From positions 1 to 20,022 of the IMG/VR virus record IMGVR_UViG_3300009181_000464: a stretch of DNA of 20,022 nt; one strand, given 5' to 3'. The notes under the pieces were generated by a model. The model was given only the letters and a program-made list of their open reading frames with translations. It made no database searches and was not told the origin of the DNA. The translations under genes were made by a program, and so were the position numbers. Each line of letters begins with the position of its first letter. Position 1 is the stretch's first letter. Source of the DNA: a virus. Shown piece after piece: positions 1 to 7,217 of the stretch.

Positions 1-1697
1 ACAAGAGAACCACCACTATTATTGGTGTCGGCATTTGCTGTAAACCCAAGGGTAAAACCAGTGGGGTTTAAAGATGTAAGGGCATTAGCATCTGTATATG
101 CAGCATTTGTTAAGTCTGAATATAAAAAATTGTTTATGCCTCTAACACTATCAAATAAAAAATGATGGTAGGCACTACTTCTTGATTTAATCCATACAAA
201 ATCAGGTTGAAATCCTGTTGTAATAGATTGCGTTGCGCCTGTTCCTGTGTAAGTTACTGGCGTGAAGAAAGTGTTAGCCAAAGTCGCACTTGTCGCACCA
301 ATAGTAGGCGTAGGCAAGTTCTGTGTGCAAAGTGCTTTGAAGCCACTTGGGGCTGTGTAGGCAAATGGGCGTTGACCGAAGTTGCAGTCCATTACGCCGT
401 AGTCCCCGTTATAACTAAAGATGAATGGGACTAACTCACGCCCTGCTGTACCACCAATAGTTCCTGTTGCCAATGAAGTGTTGTTTCTACGGAATGTAAA
501 TGTGTTAGCACCAAGGTCAACAGCAACAGACAAAACATCTCCACTTAAAAACGCAACACCGCCATCAGTAAAAGCCCCAGAAAAGTTTTTGTAGTAACCG
601 TTGTCTTCCAAAACTAAAGCATCTGTCGAGACGGGAGGGCTTGTTGTTGAATTAAATACAGTTGAAAGTACAAAACCAAAAGCATTATACCCAGAGTTGG
701 TCGCACGGGGCGAATATGGTGCATTTGCTAAAGTAACTTCCCAATACCATTGTCCTGTTGATACAGATATTGTTCCGGTTGGACGCTTATCTTGATTAGC
801 GCCTACATATCGCAAATTAGCTTGCGAGTAAGTTCCTGTGGTTGTAGTAAGCGGATTCAACGTGCAGTAATTCCCCCGCACCTCACCACCCACACCAGTA
901 TCAGTTCCATACGATGTAGGCACATCAACCATGCTGTCATTGCCAACACCCGCAGTCACGCTAAAGTTATTAGGCGTCCAGTTGTTGCCGTTACCTGAGT
1001 AATCTTTACCCAATGTAGCGGCTGTTGTGTTGCTGTTGTCTGAGAAGTTTAGATAGAAGCCGTTAGTGCCGTATGTTCCCGAAAATGCTTTAGGTTGCCA
1101 TACGCCTGTTTGTGCGTTGGTTTCGCCAAAAGATGATGGTGTTAGGGCTTGACCATCAATCAGATTTACCTCGGTAATGTAGCCGTTAAATAGGTTTGTT
1201 GTGCCAGTAAAAGTCCCAATGTAATGCGCCCCGTTGTAATTAACAGCGGTATCTAAGTTTTGTGTTGGCGCGTTGTTAGTGCTAAACGCAGTAATTTCAG
1301 AACCGTTTAAATATACTTTTACACGGTTTGCCGCAGTTGCTTGCGTTGTGTCAACGGCAAGAACAATGTGATACCAAGCAGATGGATCACGAAATACCTG
1401 TGTCGTTGTTCTTAACGTAGTGTTATACAGCTGAATTTCCAACGCATCTACACCGTTTGTAAAACCAACCCAAAAATATCCACTATCTGTATTAGCAAAA
1501 TAACTGTCAAATAATTCTTGTATTGTGCCTAAAGTTGAACGTTTTACCCATGCACTCCATGTCCATGTTCTGCGATTTGTAGCAGTTGCAGGAGTACGAG
1601 TTAGATACGTAGAATCCGCACTATTAAAACGCAAACTGCGTGAGATTTGATAGCCGCCACTCGGACGGGTTAGCAATGTGTCTTTAGCCGCAAACAT
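1..1697 (-). CDS. LamG/SPRY-domain tail or receptor-binding protein (partial, 3' end outside window)
   Basis: An uninterrupted frame of 565 codons runs from the ATG at 1697 to the left edge with no stop, so the C-terminus is missing. Residues about 1-190 look like a LamG/concanavalin-type lectin fold (TWSAWVKRS, AWYHIVLAVDTT, VKVYLNGSEI, FNGYITEVNLIDG). Residues about 300-455 look like a SPRY/B30.2-type domain (GQWYWEVTLA, GDVLSVAVDLGANTFTFRRN, CNFGQRPF). From about 495 (FQPDFVWIKSRS, HFLFDSVRG) it resembles a module often found C-terminal in phage tail proteins (DUF7483-like, from memory). Such proteins usually bind surface glycans. The ATG overlaps the stop of the upstream tail-fibre-like gene (TAATG), which implies translational coupling and a joint role at the tail tip. 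Domain names are from pattern recognition, not a search. Confidence 0.85.
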   Translation of the reverse strand, partial: MFAAKDTLLTRPSGGYQISRSLRFNSADSTYLTRTPATATNRRTWTWSAWVKRSTLGTIQELFDSYFANTDSGYFWVGFTNGVDALEIQLYNTTLRTTTQVFRDPSAWYHIVLAVDTTQATAANRVKVYLNGSEITAFSTNNAPTQNLDTAVNYNGAHYIGTFTGTTNLFNGYITEVNLIDGQALTPSSFGETNAQTGVWQPKAFSGTYGTNGFYLNFSDNSNTTAATLGKDYSGNGNNWTPNNFSVTAGVGNDSMVDVPTSYGTDTGVGGEVRGNYCTLNPLTTTTGTYSQANLRYVGANQDKRPTGTISVSTGQWYWEVTLANAPYSPRATNSGYNAFGFVLSTVFNSTTSPPVSTDALVLEDNGYYKNFSGAFTDGGVAFLSGDVLSVAVDLGANTFTFRRNNTSLATGTIGGTAGRELVPFIFSYNGDYGVMDCNFGQRPFAYTAPSGFKALCTQNLPTPTIGATSATLANTFFTPVTYTGTGATQSITTGFQPDFVWIKSRSSAYHHFLFDSVRGINNFLYSDLTNAAYTDANALTSLNPTGFTLGFTANADTNNSGGSL

Positions 1698-2752
1698 TAT
1701 GCGAACGCCTGTGCGTATGTGCCAAACCAAGATGTGCCGTTAGCCACAAAGGTCAGAATATCAACGGCTGATGCAGTTGCTGTGATTGTGGGTGCAGTCC
1801 CACCGGGGAACTTCACTGATGTAAACACCGCAGTGCCACTTCCTCCAGATGCTTGGGTCACAATCAATATGAACGATTTACCCGCCGTTGCTGTTGGCAT
1901 CGTGAACGTACAAGCAGTTGACGCTGTTAATGTTACTGTCTGAACAGTTCCACTTGTCAAAGACAGCGTGTTAGAAGATGTAACAGTGCCAATAGCCACC
2001 ACAGATTCAACATAGTTTGTTACTGTTGGGTTGGTCAGGGTCTTGTTGGTCAGAGTGTCGGTTGTCGCTCTGCCCACTAAGGTGTCTGTACTTGTTGGTA
2101 GCGTCAATGTGCCAGTGTTGCTGATGCTTGAGATTATTGGCGTTGTCAGGGTCTTGTTGGTAAAAGTTTCCGAACCCGCCAAAGTAGCCAATGTTCCCGT
2201 TGTGGGGAAAGTGACGTTTGTTGTGCCTGTCAGAGTCCTTGTATAGGCAAAGTTGCCAGAGCCTGTGACAGTCATTGCCGCATTATTGGATACACCCGTA
2301 CCACCACCAACAGGGCTAAGAATACCCGTTGAGCCAATGCTAGAAACTTTTACATAGTCTGTGCCGTTGTAATAAACAAAAGCTTTTTCACCAACTGCAA
2401 TTGACACACCTGTTTGGCCGGAGGCTTTGAACGTTACCGCGCTTGTAGCGCCTGCGTGATCCACCATGTACAGTTTGCTGTAGCTGGGGCCTGTGATGAC
2501 CTTGGTAACAGTTTGTGTGCCAGTGATGCGGATCACCATGTACTGGGCTGTGGTGGAAGTTATCGCGTTTCCTGACGAGCTACCCGTAGTGTTTGCCAGA
2601 GTAATAGCGCCATCACCTGCAAAAGATAATGTGCCTGCAATGGCAATATCAAGGTAGTCAGAAATACCGTAGTTGACTGTATCGCCCCACGTACCAGAGA
2701 GCGTTCCCTGTGTGGGGGTGACCAAGCCCAAAAGAGTCGTCGTTGCTGCCAT
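1697..2752 (-). CDS. Tail-fibre-like protein with TNKTLT repeats
   Basis: A 351-residue protein rich in Thr, Ser and Gly. The N-terminus (residues 10-40, PTQGTLSGTWGDTVNYGISD) is typical of phage tail-fibre proteins that begin with a short virion-attachment segment. The middle (about 70-140) is beta-rich (YMVIRITGTQTVTKVI, GEKAFVYYNGTDYVKV). A GGGTG segment at about 149-153 follows. The TNKTLT motif occurs at 198-203 and 235-240 within beta-repeat sequence, a pattern common in trimeric fibre shafts. The ATG follows a Shine-Dalgarno site formed partly by the stop codon of the upstream gene (TAAGGA, 9-base gap). It is followed by the LamG/SPRY gene with a one-base overlap. Role in host attachment is inferred from composition and position. 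Confidence 0.85.
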   Translation of the reverse strand: MAATTTLLGLVTPTQGTLSGTWGDTVNYGISDYLDIAIAGTLSFAGDGAITLANTTGSSSGNAITSTTAQYMVIRITGTQTVTKVITGPSYSKLYMVDHAGATSAVTFKASGQTGVSIAVGEKAFVYYNGTDYVKVSSIGSTGILSPVGGGTGVSNNAAMTVTGSGNFAYTRTLTGTTNVTFPTTGTLATLAGSETFTNKTLTTPIISSISNTGTLTLPTSTDTLVGRATTDTLTNKTLTNPTVTNYVESVVAIGTVTSSNTLSLTSGTVQTVTLTASTACTFTMPTATAGKSFILIVTQASGGSGTAVFTSVKFPGGTAPTITATASAVDILTFVANGTSWFGTYAQAFA

Positions 2753-2761
2753 GTTCGTTCC

Positions 2762-3601
2762 TTACGAAGTATTTGTATTCTGCCAAACTGTTGACTGTTT
2801 GTCATCTATTAATTGCCAAACATTTGATTGCTTGTCGTCAATAAGCTTCCAGTAAACAGCCACCACACTTCCAACACTGCCTGTTGCCCCGTTGCCCGTC
2901 AAACCAAACGTCCTAGGCGTACCCATTGTTCCCACAGCACCCGTTGAACCTACACCGGACAACTCAACTATTCTCTCGGGTGTTACCGTACCAACAAAAG
3001 CCAATGCTTGGTTAGAGTTCAGCGGCACAATCGGCCCACCAACCTCACCCTGTGCGTAGTTACCCGTAATGCCTAGAGTACTTGTAGCTACAACTGTACC
3101 TACACTACCCGTTGCCGCAGTGCCTGTTAATGCTTTACTGCTGTCATTTACTACTGATCCAACCGCGCCAGAAGCATCAACTCCTGTTAACGCAATTGAC
3201 CGCGCCGCAACAGATACATTACCAACCTCGCCTGTAGCACCTACGCCCGTAATCCCAAATCCGTAACCAAACCCTACGTTAGTACCGCCCCAAACTCCGT
3301 CACCCCAAGCGTCGTAGCCCCAAGGCGTACCATTTAAACCTGTTGCACTGACTCCAGTCAAAGCAACCGTAACCGAAGCACCTACCGTACCAACCGATGC
3401 AACCGCTAAATCACCAAGCTCTGCGGCTGACTGACTCTGCGTAACTGTACCAACTGCCCCCGAAGCGCCTACACCCGTAATCGCTACAGAAACGATAGGC
3501 GAGGCGGTGCCAACAGTTGAAACAGCTTCGTTGCCTGTAAGAGCAAGTGCGCCACCCCAAGTGTTATCACCCCACGCATTATCGCCCCACCCGAGAGCCA
3601 T
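2762..3601 (-). CDS. WGD/LTG-repeat structural protein
   Basis: A 279-residue, Gly/Ala/Val/Thr-rich protein built from short repeats. Two Trp-rich WGD clusters (residues 5-16, WGDNAWGDNTWGG, and 94-106, WGYDAWGDGVWGG) sit at the N-terminus and one third in. About nine degenerate copies of a 13-17-residue unit of the form LTGxxATGxVGxV fill the rest. The C-terminus holds a tandem 11-residue repeat LIDDKQS[NT]VWQ. No catalytic motif, signal peptide or membrane segment is visible. This architecture suggests an extended beta-repeat virion protein, possibly a fibre or spike component, since the next two genes downstream are tail-fibre-like and lectin-like. Start: ATG preceded by TGAAGG, where the upstream stop codon forms part of the ribosome site. 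Precise role unknown. Confidence 0.8.
   Translation of the reverse strand: MALGWGDNAWGDNTWGGALALTGNEAVSTVGTASPIVSVAITGVGASGAVGTVTQSQSAAELGDLAVASVGTVGASVTVALTGVSATGLNGTPWGYDAWGDGVWGGTNVGFGYGFGITGVGATGEVGNVSVAARSIALTGVDASGAVGSVVNDSSKALTGTAATGSVGTVVATSTLGITGNYAQGEVGGPIVPLNSNQALAFVGTVTPERIVELSGVGSTGAVGTMGTPRTFGLTGNGATGSVGSVVAVYWKLIDDKQSNVWQLIDDKQSTVWQNTNTS
2780..2845 (-). repeat. Tandem 33-bp coding repeat at C-terminus of the WGD/LTG protein
   Basis: Two adjacent copies (2813-2845 and 2780-2812) encode LIDDKQSNVWQ and LIDDKQSTVWQ. They differ by one residue but several bases. A Trp precedes the first copy, so the pattern is W-11-W-11-W. This suggests a short beta-repeat that can grow or shrink by slippage or recombination. 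Confidence 0.85.
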
Positions 3602-3610
3602 ACACTACCT

Positions 3611-4087
3611 TCAGGTTGTAGCGATACGCAACAACGCAGCAGCAGTGGTATTAGCAGGCATAGTCAATGTAAATGTACCAGCGGTAATTGTTTGAGAACC
3701 AAAGGTATGTACGCTGACAGCCTTATTACTCTGAGTAGAGTTATAAATAAATACTGTGTCAAATGCAGTCGTCAAAGTCACGGTTGTGTACGTAATTGAA
3801 GCCGAAGGCGTCCAGTAAGCAGTTCCCGCAGTTGTTGATGTATTAGAAGACGCTGGCACAGTTGCGTTTGTCACCGTCACACCGCCTGCCGTGTACCCAG
3901 TACCAGACACTTCACCAGTAGCAGAGTACACAGTTGTTGATGCATTTAATGTAGCCGATGCTAAATACAAAGCTGCTTTAAACGTGTCAGCCGCGCTAGA
4001 ACCACGAGTAGGCGCTACGCCAAAATTATGAGTTGCAGTAAAAACTTCGCCTAAAAACGAAGTGCACATTGCTTGTGTATTTGCCAT
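3611..4087 (-). CDS. Phage structural protein, paralogue A of a tandem pair
   Basis: A 158-residue Thr/Ala/Ser-rich protein. It aligns across most of its length with the 139-residue protein at 4282-4701: FKAALYLASATLNASTTVYS matches IKIALYTANANLNEDTTVYS, both continue with a NEV/GEV...GTxY[TA]AGG segment, then IYN-[SV]-TQ-[SG]-NK-[AS]-V, FGS, and a TFT-[LI]-TMP ending with a Leu-Leu/Leu-Ile-Arg C-terminus. The family is common in aquatic tailed phages as an uncharacterised virion-type protein. Start: ATG after TAAGGA, whose TAA is the stop codon of the small gene upstream. Position between connector-type proteins and tail adhesins suggests a neck or tail component. That role is inferred. Confidence 0.82.
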   Translation of the reverse strand: MANTQAMCTSFLGEVFTATHNFGVAPTRGSSAADTFKAALYLASATLNASTTVYSATGEVSGTGYTAGGVTVTNATVPASSNTSTTAGTAYWTPSASITYTTVTLTTAFDTVFIYNSTQSNKAVSVHTFGSQTITAGTFTLTMPANTTAAALLRIATT

Positions 4088-4096
4088 GATGGTTCC

Positions 4097-4285
4097 TTAT
4101 GTAAGAGATGCTGCTTCAGCAACAATGGGGGGCATTTTCTTCAGGGCTACATGGGCTGAACGATGCACCAATTCACCCTCTAACCAATACTCCACCCAAG
4201 TGGTGTATTCGTTCTCATTATCGACGACTCCCTCTCTTTTCTCAAGCAGAGATTCATCCATATCACCTTTGGTTGTAGTAATCAA
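4097..4285 (-). CDS. Small protein of unknown function, TTG start
   Basis: A 62-residue acidic protein (many Glu, one EYTTWVEYWLEGELVH segment with clustered aromatics) lying between two paralogous structural genes. The first possible start is TTG at 4285, which overlaps the upstream gene's stop as TTGA and has a good Shine-Dalgarno site (TTAGGAG, six bases before TTG). An ATG at 4261 (residue 9) also has AAAGG nearby and would give a 54-residue product. I favour TTG because of the better ribosome site and the stop-start overlap. Its own stop TAA forms the first part of the next gene's Shine-Dalgarno site, supporting a real translated gene. No recognisable domain. Confidence 0.7.
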   Translation of the reverse strand: MITTTKGDMDESLLEKREGVVDNENEYTTWVEYWLEGELVHRSAHVALKKMPPIVAEAASLT

Positions 4286-4701
4286 TTTGAACTCCTAATC
4301 AATGAAGTGGTTGCGCCGTTGGTCGGCATGGTAATTGTGAATGTGGTCGTAGAAGTCTTGTCTGAACCAAAGTCCAACACAGCAACAGACTTATTACCTT
4401 GCGTGACGTTATAAATTAACGCGCATCTTGCGGTTAACGCGGCAGTCCAAGCAATATTGGGGAAGCCTACATACGCCGTAGAGCCAGAAGTGCTGACTGT
4501 AATAGGTGTTAACTGCGATCCGCCCGCTGCGTACGTACCCGTAGCCGCCACTTCATTATCTGTGCTGTACACGGTTGTGTCTTCATTCAGATTAGCATTA
4601 GCCGTATACAGAGCAATCTTGATAACGTCAGTCGTCAGGTCATGAATACCTTGATACAACTGCGCCTTAAAGCTGGTAGTTTGGGTTTGGACAATCGCCA
4701 T
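4282..4701 (-). CDS. Phage structural protein, paralogue B of a tandem pair
   Basis: A 139-residue protein homologous to the one at 3611-4087, with matching blocks at residues about 25-60 (ALYTANANLNEDTTVYS, then AAGG) and about 94-136 (LIYNVTQGNKSVAVLDFGS, then TFTITMPTNG). The N-terminus differs: this copy starts MAIVQTQTTSFKAQLYQGIH, and the other has MANTQAMCTSFLGEVFTATH. Both share TSF and a following beta-rich region. No signal peptide or membrane segment. Start: ATG with AAGG in the last codons of the upstream gene, whose TGA lies one base away. The pair most likely arose by tandem duplication and now sits either side of a small TTG-start gene. A virion (neck or tail) role is inferred from neighbours. 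Confidence 0.82.
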   Translation of the reverse strand: MAIVQTQTTSFKAQLYQGIHDLTTDVIKIALYTANANLNEDTTVYSTDNEVAATGTYAAGGSQLTPITVSTSGSTAYVGFPNIAWTAALTARCALIYNVTQGNKSVAVLDFGSDKTSTTTFTITMPTNGATTSLIRSSN

Positions 4702-4702
4702 A

Positions 4703-5377
4703 TCAAGTTACCTTCTGACGGAACTGACCAGAACGATAAGCGTCTTGACGCTCCATACCATCGCCCAAACGTTTTGCAAGCGCCAAAGCTTCTTGATACT
4801 TGCCGTTATACAACGCCATCATGTCTTGCTCACCCTTCATGTAGGTGTAAGCCTCAACCAATGAGCCGTACAAAAGCACTGTATCAAAGTTGTCACCAAG
4901 CCATGTTTGACCATCTGATGCAACTGTAATGGACTCTGGGTAATAGTAATAGTGCAGCTCAACGCCATAACTTTTATCCGCTGTCGGGCCAATTATGAAC
5001 GAAAGTTCGTCATAGATTGTAGAACTCAATACTGTTGGGCCAAACAACGCGTAGTACTTAGGCGTACCTGTATCTGTTGTTGGGTTAGGGTATGCCTGAC
5101 GGATAAAGTTAACGTCTTTATTAAGCAAATATTCGTAGTTGCCATCACCGTCAATAACTGCCATTGAATAGACAGCTAAGAAGTCAAGCGGGCAATCTAA
5201 ATACTTTGTGTTAATAGCGATCGTGCTGGTAACGTTCTTGCGAATGGAAGGGAACTGCACCGAGTTATAAATGCGTTGCTCAGCCTGAGTTACAAAGACA
5301 GGAATCTCCGCCACGAAGCTAGTCTCCGTGTTCTCCGTGTAGGCTTGGATAGCAGCTTTTAACTCGGTGTAATTCAT
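4703..5377 (-). CDS. Head-tail adaptor-like protein (SU10 adaptor-like)
   Basis: A 224-residue protein. The N-terminal helix (LKAAIQAYTENTETSFVAEIPVFVTQAEQRIY), a central beta region (YLDCPLDFLAVYSMAVIDGD, VELHYYYYPESIT) and a C-terminal helical part (YGSLVEAYTYMKGEQDMMAL, YQEALALAKRLGDGM) match the adaptor proteins that dock on the portal in podophages such as SU10. This family assignment is from memory and moderate. It would form the ring below the portal to which tail proteins attach. Start: ATG at 5377 overlaps the upstream stop as ATGA. The downstream gene follows after one base, with its Shine-Dalgarno site in the last codons here. Confidence 0.8.
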   Translation of the reverse strand: MNYTELKAAIQAYTENTETSFVAEIPVFVTQAEQRIYNSVQFPSIRKNVTSTIAINTKYLDCPLDFLAVYSMAVIDGDGNYEYLLNKDVNFIRQAYPNPTTDTGTPKYYALFGPTVLSSTIYDELSFIIGPTADKSYGVELHYYYYPESITVASDGQTWLGDNFDTVLLYGSLVEAYTYMKGEQDMMALYNGKYQEALALAKRLGDGMERQDAYRSGQFRQKVT

Positions 5378-5652
5378 GCCATTGGGCCTCTAGACATCAG
5401 ACCTTTAGTAGCTGCGCCTGTACCGCGCATCTTGATGCCAGTTGTTTTAACAGGCTCATTACCAGCAGACTTGCTAATGTTGCCAATAGTCACATCGTAC
5501 TCGTCAAGCTTGCTTTTGTTTGGGCGTGCGGCAAGCTGGCTTGTAGCCTCTTTAGCGCGGTCAACGTAAGCTGAAGCGGGTTTATTGTTGCGATTAGACC
5601 CAGTTTTAATTGGGGGGCTATTCTTTGTAGTTGGTTTAACTTGTGTAGCCAT
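5374..5652 (-). CDS. Small basic protein with Gly-rich C-terminus
   Basis: A 92-residue basic protein, low in hydrophobic residues and probably largely disordered. The middle (SKLDEYDVTIGNISKSAGNE) is the only part likely to fold. The C-terminal segment TTGIKMRGTGAATKGLMSRG is conserved among many tailed phages as far as I recall, without known function. Its Arg/Lys-Gly pattern resembles the KGKT-[KR]-GK tails of proteins further upstream, though it is not the same motif. Start: ATG with GAGG in the last two codons of the upstream gene and that gene's stop in the spacer. The stop overlaps the adaptor gene start (ATGA), so production of the two is probably linked. Confidence 0.78.
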   Translation of the reverse strand: MATQVKPTTKNSPPIKTGSNRNNKPASAYVDRAKEATSQLAARPNKSKLDEYDVTIGNISKSAGNEPVKTTGIKMRGTGAATKGLMSRGPMA

Positions 5653-5654
5653 GA

Positions 5655-5849
5655 TTAACCTCGTTTCTGATTAGCGACTTTAGCCAAATTACGGCCCATA
5701 GACATCATGTCTGCATTGGTTTTGCCGCCCTTGCCTTTGCCACCCTTAGCACCACTTTCAATACCAACGGTTGGGCCGCTATCACCAAGGTTTGTGCCTT
5801 TAGTTTTACCTGATTTGGTAACGCCATCTGCTGCTTTTCTGAATCCCAT
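5655..5849 (-). CDS. Small basic protein with N-terminal ADG...GKTKG motif
   Basis: A 64-residue Gly/Lys-rich protein (GAKGGKGKGGKTNADMMSMG). Residues 6-18 (AADGVTKSGKTKG) match the motif found at the C-terminus of the proteins at 7721-7981, 7985-8527 and 9236-9550, but here it is at the N-terminus. No hydrophobic core, so it is likely disordered or nucleic-acid binding. Start: ATG at 5849 preceded by TAGGAG, in which TAG is the stop codon of the zinc-ribbon gene, with a nine-base gap. It ends in Lys-Arg-Gly, codons that carry the Shine-Dalgarno site for the following gene. Function unknown. Confidence 0.75.
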   Translation of the reverse strand: MGFRKAADGVTKSGKTKGTNLGDSGPTVGIESGAKGGKGKGGKTNADMMSMGRNLAKVANQKRG

Positions 5850-5858
5850 TTTAATCTC

Positions 5859-6287
5859 CTAAGTAACTGTTACCGTAACTGTACCAACATATGTCGTTGC
5901 CACCAAGTAATTTGGTGTTAAAGACGCATCAAAAGTACTCGACCCACCAACTGGAGCCCAGCCCCATTGAATATCCCGAGAACCACCTGTAACGTAACCA
6001 GCAGCATCCGGGGCATTACTGGTTGAGTTAACTGTCTGCAATCCATTTGTACCAGCCGTGTAGTAAGTCGTATCTCTACGGGGATTACGCACAGCCTGTG
6101 GATCATCAACTGGATACATGCCTAGCAACAACTGCGGCTGATCTGGATCCCAGCACTCAGGACAAACAAGCAGATTGTAAATCTTGGTCTTCTGAATTTC
6201 TTTACGAAGCGCCGTTAGTTTGAACTGGAAGCCACAGCGATCGCACATGGCGATACTGTTCTTACCGGAAGCAAACCTATTGCCCAT
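5859..6287 (-). CDS. Zinc-ribbon phage protein
   Basis: A 142-residue protein. Cys15, Cys18, Cys42 and Cys45 form a CxxC...CxxC pattern (MCDRCGFQF, VCPECWDPD) expected to bind one zinc ion. It is followed by PQLLLGMYPVDDPQAVRNPR, a segment I recognise from uncharacterised proteins of many tailed phages. The remaining half is Gly/Thr/Ser-rich and ends in beta-type sequence (YLVATTYVGTVTVTVT), perhaps a tail that assembles with a virion partner. The ATG directly abuts the upstream stop (TAAATG) with only a weak Shine-Dalgarno site, so it probably relies on re-initiation after the connector gene. A structural role next to the connector genes is inferred; DNA binding is possible but unsupported. 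Confidence 0.82.
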   Translation of the reverse strand: MGNRFASGKNSIAMCDRCGFQFKLTALRKEIQKTKIYNLLVCPECWDPDQPQLLLGMYPVDDPQAVRNPRRDTTYYTAGTNGLQTVNSTSNAPDAAGYVTGGSRDIQWGWAPVGGSSTFDASLTPNYLVATTYVGTVTVTVT

Positions 6288-7217
6288 TTACGTACCGCTT
6301 CCAATAAACATTTGCCTCGGTACAAACCGCAAAGAAGCATGTTCCTGATCTTCGCCAGCAGCTAATTGCCAAGCCTCATCGTATTGAGCTTTTAGGACGT
6401 CCAGACGCTGAGCGCCATTCTCTACCTTAAGTGCAAGATAGTAGGCGAGTCCAGCAACCAAGCAGGGCAGGAAACGGAAAGGTACATCCATAGTCCTAGT
6501 GCCGCCACCTGCGTCATCAATACGGCGCATACGCCAGTAAACGAATTGGTAGGTTTGTGATCCATCGGGAGTCGGCCAAACAGTTACGGATGGCAAGTTT
6601 TGTGAGTAAACAGCAGCGGCAGTTGAGTGCGCCACTGCAGTTGTATTATTTTGGCCACGGAAACAGTTCATCAACTGATTGCCGCTGATGTAGCCGTACT
6701 GAACAGTTTCAGATTCAATCAGGACAAAACCAGTGGTAGCCAAACCAACTGTAGAAGTCAGTGTGATTGTGGTATCTGTGGCTGAGATTCCACCATTTAA
6801 TGTAGTCCCTACGGACGATGTTTGGCCGTCTAAACGCTGGAACCACACCTGAATTGGGCGGGCTTGCTGCAGTTTATTAGGGATGGTCGCATAGGTAGAA
6901 ACACTGATACGGGTAATTGTCAGGTCAGATTGCGTGGAAGAGTTACCCGCGCCCGTACGAATTACATGTTCTAGCAAATCCACAGTGTCATTCGGCAGCG
7001 CGTATGTAGCTAAACCTTGAGTAAAGGTAAGCGTCCCTTGCTCAAACGTCCACATGTTAATGCCACGGTTTGCCCAGTCTGCAAAAAGAAGATTCAAACT
7101 TCGTCTTGCAGTACGTAAGTCGTAGCCCGTGCGAAGTTCAGAGCCCGCACGCTCAAACGCTTCCTCAACGATCTCCGTGAGGTCAAGATTAAACGCTGCA
7201 ACTCCAGAAGTGGTCAT
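6288..7217 (-). CDS. Connector/tail-accessory-like structural protein with inserted beta-domain
   Basis: A 309-residue protein. The N-terminus (residues 11-58: LDLTEIVEEAFERAGSELRT, ARRSLNLLFADWANRGINMW) is a helical segment typical of the phage connector or tail-accessory proteins encoded between capsid and tail genes in podophages, comparable in role to P22 gp4-type factors. Residues about 138-205 (DTTITLTSTVGLATTGFVLI, NCFRGQNNTTAVAH) look like a small beta-sandwich inserted between RPIQVWFQRLDGQ and LPSVTVWPTPDGS. The C-terminal part (PFRFLPCLVAGLAYYLALKV, LDVLKAQYDEAWQLA) is helical again. ATG at 7217 overlaps the upstream stop (ATGA); the ribosome site is weak, so expression is likely coupled. 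Exact position in the tail machine is not determinable here. Confidence 0.82.
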   Translation of the reverse strand: MTTSGVAAFNLDLTEIVEEAFERAGSELRTGYDLRTARRSLNLLFADWANRGINMWTFEQGTLTFTQGLATYALPNDTVDLLEHVIRTGAGNSSTQSDLTITRISVSTYATIPNKLQQARPIQVWFQRLDGQTSSVGTTLNGGISATDTTITLTSTVGLATTGFVLIESETVQYGYISGNQLMNCFRGQNNTTAVAHSTAAAVYSQNLPSVTVWPTPDGSQTYQFVYWRMRRIDDAGGGTRTMDVPFRFLPCLVAGLAYYLALKVENGAQRLDVLKAQYDEAWQLAAGEDQEHASLRFVPRQMFIGSGT

